Assembly (NCBI RefSeq): GCF_032854445.1
Contig: NC_088301.1
Coordinates: 19,089,808-19,153,807 of the forward strand
Source of the DNA: Liolophura sinensis
Taxonomy: Eukaryota; Mollusca; Polyplacophora; Chitonida; Chitonidae
DNA length: 64,000 bases
Reading direction: 5' to 3'
Shown: positions 28,301 through 37,300 of the stretch, piece after piece
Numbering within the stretch: the stretch's first letter is position 1
Layout of the letters: every line of letters starts with the position of its first letter
Notes under the pieces: model-generated
Told to the model about the DNA's origin: nothing
Seen by the model: the letters and a program-made list of their open reading frames with translations, nothing else
Database searches by the model: none
Program-made: the position numbers and the translations under genes

Positions 28301-31300
28301 TTAATCCATATAAATGTAATTAATTACTAAAACCTGGGGTATTTAACATGCACTGAAGTCACCTTGATTCTGTCTCGTCAGACATTACACCTGTCAGCTC
28401 CAGTTAACCAGGTCAACGTATCAGACCAACCCAGACAGGCGGGTGCTGCTGGTCCGGTGGGGGGAAGAGGTAGTAGAGGTTTGGGCCGGGCCAAAGTCAT
28501 ACAATAAAAGCCTTTGACGTTTAGTATATATGTAGTAGTGACTTTGATTGAGTAAGAAAGAGCTGTGTAATTAAATATATACACTAATATGTATTAGTAG
28601 ACTTGTATGCATGTACACAGAAGTGTGATACACAAGGAAGATTGATACAATCTCTTAACGTAGGACTTCGGGTATGTAACCTCAAAAAGTTGGATCCCGA
28701 AAAATTTTTATGCTAGCTCAGATTCATTTACGGACATGTCTGAGTAGCTACAAACGCAAGTGGAAATGCGGACTCATAAATTTCTCAGTGTTGGATAACT
28801 GCATTGAGGAGTTTCGTATGCATTTAATCGGTGGGACACCACATGTATACCATTATGGTTTGAATAAAGCTTAGAGAACACGGTAAAATGTCACACTAAA
28901 AACGTCACATTTTAGGCTGGTTGTCCTGGAAAACTGGGCTGGTGAGTTTGCAAGCCACTAGACACTGTACATGTAACTGATTTCTTTCTGATGGACTTTC
29001 ATATAATAATTTACACAGCGTGATCAATAAAAGCTATGCGCGGCCAAAGTTGAAAATATCAGAAACATTACTTCATCGTACATTTAGTGAAATGAAAAAC
29101 TTGTTCATCTCCAGTGGTGTATCCACGTGTACATGATAATGATTTTATTTAAGTGATTGTTGTTTTACAGCGTATTCAAGAATATTTCATTTATACGACG
29201 GCGGCCATTATTATGGTGGGAGGAAACCAGGCAGAGCCTGGGTGAAACCCACGACCATCCGCAGGTTGCTGGCAGACCTTCCCATGTATGCATGACAATG
29301 AATACCATCAGTATCAGTACATGCTAGGTTTGGGAGTACACACATGTATGTTAAAAGCTTCATGTATGCTTTGCCCACTATGCAAACAAAAACATAGCCC
29401 TACATCTCATATAATGGTGAATGAGTATCTGGGTCATATGATATACTAGTAACCAGTTCATTATTTAATTATAATATAATTATAATTATAATTATAATAT
29501 CTCTATTAGAAAAAAAAAACTATTCTTATTCAATGTTAGCTTGGCCATCCATTACACTAATTTGCAGAATTCCAATAATTAAATATCAATTAAAAGTCAT
29601 ATAATTAAGCAATCAAATCAAGACACTACAAATATAAATTCAAAATGAAGTCATAGAATCACCACATTGCTAGATAAAAGTTATTTATTTATTTGATTAT
29701 TTTTTTTTTTTTTTTTTTTTTTTTTGTGCCTTACTCAAGGATATCTCACTAACATGACAGAGGGCAGCATTATGGTGGGAGGAAACTGGACAGAGCCCGG
29801 AAGAAACCCACGACCAAAGCAACGTTTCAAACCATTAGATGAAGGGTTTTTATTCCTTGACTCTCATTGGACAATTCTTACTACATGCATAAAATTTGAA
29901 AAATACAAACACTGTTGCCTGATCCTACAGGGATAATTGAGACTGGTTTACTTACTGATAACTTATTAGAGTCTGAATAATTATGTTTTGCTATCTCATA
30001 AATCAAATCAAAAAGGTTTCAAAGTAAGTAGGTAAACAAGCAAAAAGTTTTGCCAAAAATGATTTACATTCAGCATGTGAAAGCAAAAAGTCTAGCCATC
30101 ATACATATGGGAATGTCTGCTGTAGGGCTCATTGGAATTGACCAACACTGTAATTGTGTATGCCGCACTCTGACCTGTAAAGGTGATTTTGAGTGAGTGA
30201 GTCCTTGGGGTTTAACGTCATACTTAACAATTTTTCAGTCATATGACGACAAAGGAATCCTTAGAGTGCATGTAATGTGCCTCCTTGTTGCAGGACGGAT
30301 TTCCACTGCTCGTTGATCTAGTGCTGCTTCACTGAGACGCCTTACTGAAGGCAAGTAAGCCGCTCCGCCCGAGCCATTATACTGATAGGGGTTGACCAGT
30401 CGTTGCACTATCCCCTTCATGCTGAACCCCAAGCGAGGAAGTTACAACTTCCTCTTTTAAAGTCTAAGGTGTGACTCGACCCAGGATTGACCCTGGATCT
30501 ACAGCCCCCTGGGTGATTTTGAAGAGTACAAGAACACACTTACTAGAAGAATATACATCACCCTGTGGACAAATAAAACTGTCATCATGGCATGATTACC
30601 AGCATAATTCTCGGCATCTTTAAGCTTTTCTCTGCAAAACTACACATACTCTTTGAGTCACAGAGGTGATTACACCACAACCACTTCAGTACAGTTGTTG
30701 TAATGATGATAACGATATTCTGGTATGCTGCCCTACATAGCCTTTATCATAATCACCCCTCCACAGTAACCCACTGTGACTTAAGTGCTTAGTTAACTCC
30801 GACACAGACAACATCCTGATTATCTGCCAGCCAAGAAAAAAGATAACCAGGCTGGATAATCTGATTATAGCTCTAGAACAACCTCATTACATAATACATG
30901 TTATTACTGCCATTGATCCCTATAACTGAGCTATGGCAATATTGCTAACGTCAGCCGATATAAATAACGTTGTTCAATTCACCAGCTGATGATCAAGTGC
31001 GTGATGCCGAGGATATCTTTTATTCTGGGTACTGAGCGCTCGCTCCATTATTTCTTCATGCTGTGTTCTTTGAAAAGGATTTGATGAAGTAAAGTAGTTC
31101 ACGATTAGGGGCTGAGTTAAAACTAGAGTGACACAAGCAAACAGTTTGGGTAATAGCCCTGGGTTAATTGTCTCCATCATTGGTTTTCCCTAGGGGTCAG
31201 GGGAAGCCTGAAGGTTTGGAATGGGGGTGGGGTGCAGTTAAGTTAACAGACTGATCAGGCTTAGGTTAGTTTAGCATCTGTTAAGTGTTTGTTGCCTAAG

Positions 31301-34300
31301 ATGAGATAATCTTACAGCATTTGTTTAGGGGATGGAAGCAGATGTGATTAACACAGAAAATTACTGGGATTATATTGGGACAGTCCAGACACATGGTTGA
31401 CATGGAAAGTTTACCCTGATTAAAGTGCTAGGGGTTAGAGGACTCATTGCGTGCTCTATAATCAGGCAAAAAAAACCAGATGTCCACTCGCAGAATTACA
31501 TGTACTTTTTCAAGTGATGGAAATATATATACTGTAAATCTTCAATCTCTTCAACCATGGGGTGTCGTGAAAAACTTCACACAGTCTTATGAAGCTTGCA
31601 TCTTTAGTCATACAAAGAAATCACATTTAGTGCCATTTTCCTAATCACATTTAGTGCCATTTTCCTAATCACATTTAGTGCCATTTTCATAATAATAATG
31701 TGCATAATTTCCTCTGCTTAAAAAGTGCTTATAAATTAGTAGTTGAAAAGGTTGAAGATGTACAAAGCATGGTGGAATTTTTCGTCAGGGATACTTAGAA
31801 CAAACTGTACACAAAAACTGTTTACATTTAAACTTATCTTACACAAATAATGTACAAGCGCATGATTCATTAACATTAGCCCATTAATCTGTTGTGTGAA
31901 AGATTATATGTTGTTCATTATACAGTTGTACATGCACATTGTATTGTTCATTATATTTTGTATTGTAACATTATATATTGTTTTGTTCATTACATACTAT
32001 ATCTTGTTCATTATATAATCACATTTAGTGCCATTTTCCTAATAATAATGTGCATAATTTCCTCTGGAAAAAGTGCTTATAAATTAGTAGTTGAATTGTG
32101 TGAAAGATTATATGTTGTTCATTATACAGTTGTACATGTACATTGTATTACATACTATATCTTGTTCATTATATATTATATATTGCTCATTGTTGCGTGA
32201 AACATTACATATTATTATAGTGAAGTTAAGCCATATTACCATTGATTCGACTTGAGCACAAAACATCTGATAAAGACAAAAGGATCCCATGTTGTGCTTA
32301 TGAACATACAGGTGTGTGTCTGATGGCTGCAGTACAAACTGTCTTTCTTGTGGCAGGGTGAGTCTACGCCACCAAAGTGCTGCCGCCACTGAAGTATCAT
32401 GCTGAAGACACCAGACAGGACACCCCATAAAGTCACACTATATTGACACTAGGCAAGCCTTGCCTGTTTCCTTGCTCTAACCTCTCGGTACTGAGCGCCA
32501 AGCGAGGCCACAGCAAGTATCATTTTTTAAAGTCTTTGCTTTGACTCAACCCGGTTTGATCCCAGGTCCCCTCATTGTGCATACAAAAATATGACTTACT
32601 GTTAATCACAAAATGTAGTTCCCATTGAGAAGTAACCTTTGATACAACCTCTGCTGAACTACATGCACATACATGTAACACTTTCATTTTTTCAAGTTTG
32701 TCTCCTTTTGATGCAACATTTTCTCAAGCTTGTGTCCTTCTCATGCAACATTTTCTCAAGTTTGTCTCCTTCACATGAAACATTGTCTTAAGTTTGTCCC
32801 TTTCTCATGCAACATTTTCTCAAGTTTGATACCATTCAAAAACTGGTCCCAATTTGGCAAGATGTTCCACTGTGCCAGTTCACACCTAGTGAATGTGTCA
32901 AAGTGTTCAACAGTATCAGTCAAACCCTGGCTGATTTATCAAGTCATTTTTCAACGCTAGTCAGAATTTCTGCTCTGTCTGGCAACGTATTTCTCAATGT
33001 CAGTAAAAAAATTTTGTGGCTCAGTTTGGCAAAAGGTTAAGGGATCTCCTGGCCAAGATAAATTTACCACAACTGCACATGCACTTTAAGTAAACAATGT
33101 ATAAGGATGTAAAAATGACATACCAAACAGAAATAAGGGATGTGAAGAAGCGACTCACCTCTACCTCCCCGTCCTCTCTGACCTCCACGACCTCTGCCCT
33201 CTCCACGACCTTTAGACTTCATTATGACCTCCTCTTTTACCATATCAATCACTTCATCAGGTATTCGGAGATATTTGATTGTGCTACCTCTGATGTAACA
33301 CTCTGGCATTCTCCAAAACCTGTCTCCATCCTAGACAGAAATCAATTTGATCCAAATTTTGGCATATAAAGCAGACAAGAAGCATTAGCTAGGAAAGGTA
33401 CCATATGGAACAAATCAGCCTTACCCGTACACTTTTACTTCATTACAGGCATTCAGAATGAATTCTTTATATTTATCAAATGCCTTCAACTTTTTCATTT
33501 GATTAAGCCGCATTCACATGATGGACTTTCTCATTTCGACTCATCGAATTTGAAGAAAGGCCATGTCAGCACCACCATGTGATTTGTCAAAGGTGACAAT
33601 CAGATGGAATATTGCATGTCTTATTTTCAACTACTGATGGGTCAACTTTACAAAAAAGAAATGAGAGAAAGCTACAAAGAGAAACACAGATCTGTTGGAT
33701 GTACAGTTATTATAGCATATAGATGTTCTTTAGTATAACCAAGAATCAAGAAATGCTCATAACTTAATGCCACACCAGCGCTAACACAGCAGAGTCGTTC
33801 GCTAGAAATTACCAAGAATACCTATACATATCATAGAGCAGTCCTACTAAATTCTACCATGTTTAAATTTATTTATTGTTGGTGTTTAACACCAAACTCA
33901 AGAATATTTCCCTTATACGAAAGCAGTCAGCATTATTGTGGGAGGCAGAGTGCGGGGAAACCCACGACCATCTGCACGTTGCTGGCTAACCTTCCCACTT
34001 ACAGCCACAGAGGTAGCCAGCATGAGCTGGACTTGAACTCACAGCGACAGTATTGGTGAGAGGCTCATCATGTTTAAATAGAAATGTTCCTCTTGAAGGC
34101 CATGCTGGAGACATCAGATATGCATTGTATACCAACAAGACAACCTTCCCAAGTGTGACATATGACATATTGGTGGAAGGCAAAGGCACTTCAACAACCT
34201 TCATGCAAGACCACACAAGAGAGCACTGTCAAGCACTTAACGCCACCAGATCCCCGGACAACAAAATGGAAGCATGGGAATCTTGAAACCCCCTGTGGAA

Positions 34301-37300
34301 GGCCTGTTTTGAACCTGCATCTTAAAAATATGTAAGCATGTAATTCAGCCTTGTGGGGAAAGTTTCACGTGTGAAATAACACATTTTAACAGGAAATGCT
34401 AGCATCTTACATGTATGTGGTACTGGAGATTCCGTGTGAGGAATTCACAGTCAATCCACAGTCAAGCTGCTGGACTTGTATAAACAAATATTATCACTGG
34501 CCATAGGATCTTGTAAATTTCAGCACCAGCAAGCTGCAATGAGGCAATATGGCTTGGTATTTAAGACACCAATGCATGTGCCATATATTGATCACCTTCC
34601 TATAAGGGTTTGGTTGGTGTCAGTTAAATTGAAAGCATACACCTAGGCACAGCTAAGTCCTCAACTTCTTAACATGGAGTTTCAAGGTCAGTTTGAACAA
34701 TGTATATGTACTTACTTTCAGTTTTGTTGGGAACCCAGAAGTATAAAAATGTGAAATGTAGATATTGTCTCCACTACCTAATCACCCGGTTAGTTGTAGG
34801 CAACTGTATTTCACAGTTAAGGGGAGACAACTATTACCATACAGGATGCTTCTGGTAACTGATTTTATCACACCAGTGTTACAGGGTACATAAAATGCAT
34901 TGGTTTTATTTCATAATGTGCAGATTATCTTGTGTAATAACATATAACAGTGCCAACAGTTTTCAACTTTCATTTTGGGAAGTATAAATGGCTTCAAAGT
35001 ACAGTTTTCTTGAGGCCTCATTGGCAAGTTTGGAAATTAAGTAGCTTGTAGCGGTGATGTCAACAATGATTCCTGTTTAAAAAGAACTCTGTGGGGGAGA
35101 GACCGAATGGGTCTGGCAATTTGGATGCGGCCGTGAAGGGAATAGACAGAATGGGGGTGGGTGTAGGGAAACTAAGATTGCCAAAAGAAGCCATGCGGTA
35201 TCAGTATACTTGTCACCTTGCCTAAACTGTGGTGACACGGATCACCTGGCTCCGGTCACTTCAGGGGTGTTCACAGAGTTACGAATAAGATCAACGATGA
35301 CATAATTTCTGAAAAAATGCTACCATGGATGGAAAATATGCCTAACATATAGGTGTAATAAAACAGGTATAAAAATACCTCCAAAATGAAAACTTTTTAA
35401 CAAAAATTCATTTGGCATAAAAACATAATCTTTGTTTTATAGTTCCTTTTCATGCATCCTTTAGGGTTAAATCCTGGCCTTGGACAATTAGATTGGCCCT
35501 CCTGCTTTCATTGTTCAAAGGTCTCTAGGGTGTTAAAGACAATAGCCTGTCAGTGGCACTCATGGAGCCTTGGAGACATGGAGTCTTATAGTCGTTAAAG
35601 ATCACTTGTCTTCCACGAACGTGGTGTGCAAGTCTGCGTGTCACAGATAGGAATGTGGTTTACTCTCCCTCAGTCCGGTTTCCTCAAGTCATAAAGCTTT
35701 ATTTCTTTATTTATTTATTTGATTGGTGTTTTCTGCCGTACTCAAGAATGTTTCACTTATAAGACTGCAACCAGCATTATGGTGGCAGAAAACCGGTAAG
35801 AACCCAGGGGAAACCCACGACCATCCGCAGGTGGCAGGCAGGCCTTCCCACATATGGCCCCAAAGGAAGCCAGCATAAGCTGGACTTGAACTTGCAACGA
35901 CTGCATTGGCGAGAGGCCTCTGGGTCACTACGCTGCGCTAGCACACTAACTAACTAGCCATGGAGGCTTCCAAGTCATAAAACTGACAGCTACCATACAT
36001 GTACCAGTTCAAAATTCTTGAATATGGCAATAAAATCACATAAATAAATAATCACACTGGTAACTGTAAACTCTTCAGAGGTGGCCTACTGACTTAACCA
36101 ATCACAATGATTTGCATGCAAATGCAGACCAGTGGAGCAAAATGGCCTATCAGTGTTAGGTTCTCTCTCTTCCTTCAGCTATATGTAAACTTTAAGTCCA
36201 TTCTTTCTACATTTAAAAAATACATGTACCAAGCTCTACAGAGTTTCAGATACCAGAGTTAAAGCAGAGAAAATGACTGGTGAATGCTGTCTTACCCTGG
36301 ATGTGCAGATCACTTCTCTTAAGTTAATATTCATCCAGTTATCACAACTGACAAGATGACCATTGTAGGTTTCTCCATTCTTTAACTCCACCAACTGAAA
36401 AGAATAATAATGCAATTTAAATTGTAAATAGTCGAGCATGCATTGAATCTTCTCTCAAATCCCCTTTCATAAGGCATAAAGCATTTTCATACTCTCAAAT
36501 CATTTTTATACAAATTACCTTTCAAAAAGAAAAAAAAACGTAAGATGATTAACTACTTTTTGACAAAGTATGATATTTTTATCTGAGAAAAATTCCAAAC
36601 AAAAAATCATTATGGACAAAAAAATTGAAAAAGATTTTCAATCTAAAACAAGTGAACATGAACTGCAGCTAAACTTTTATCACATATATAATTTATCTGA
36701 AATGATACAAAGATAAAAATTTAAAAAAAAAATCAAGAGTTATAATATTTACCATTGGGTGGTTTACTGCTGTTCGCAACAATGAAAGAGGTAACTGCAA
36801 ATAAATAAAAAATTGTCTAAATGTACATGTGCAGTAGAGTACACGTATTCATCTTCCATTAGAGGAAATGACAATATACAGGGTGTCCCTGAAGTCGTGC
36901 ACCATCCTGATTTTCATGTTTTTTCTGTGTTTCAGATTTAATACTGATTTAAATTTTTTTTTCTTTCAGAGTTAATTATGGCTAATAAACTAACAGTACA
37001 AGAAAGAGTTGAATTGGTTTTTATGTTTGGAAGAGATGGGGCAACACACCGCTCTGTAGCTCAAGCATTCAACCTCAACCTGGATGGTGCGTGACTTCTG
37101 GGACACCCTGTAGTGCTGTATTTGTCACTAAACATTTTAGTCAGGGAAATGTAGGTTTTGTTTGACAGATTCTTTAAAAAATTGATGCAACTGCCAAAAT
37201 TCAAAGTCCTTAACAGAACAAAAACAGCCATGACCTTTTTGAAAATGCATGAAACAGTCAGAAACTTTTGACACCGGTGCATATAGCACAGTGATTGGAA

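Larger units (their letters stand above)
2497..33158 (-). other. LSM4: LSM4 intron 4, 30.7 kb
   Basis: A giant intron between the two exons that encode the RGG tail. It has a consensus donor (GTGAGT) at the 33,158 side and a pyrimidine-rich acceptor next to 2,496. It holds the SINE copies, foldback elements, minisatellites and hairpin listed separately. The stretches 5,160-7,700, 8,170-10,470, 17,360-18,370 and 22,320-24,500 show no recognisable gene or strong repeat by eye. A nested gene is possible but only the weak exon-like segment at 28,382-28,507 was seen. Confidence 0.8.
33331..36295 (-). other. LSM4: LSM4 intron 3
   Basis: An intron of about 3 kb containing two tRNA-derived SINE copies (33,866-34,070 and 35,701-35,970). 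Between them is a segment at about 35,455-35,690 with a weak tRNA B-box-like sequence that may be another old SINE. No exon was recognised. Confidence 0.75.

Noticed and set aside
33097-33369. 90-residue plus-strand open frame
   Set aside because: Antisense shadow of LSM4 exon 4.
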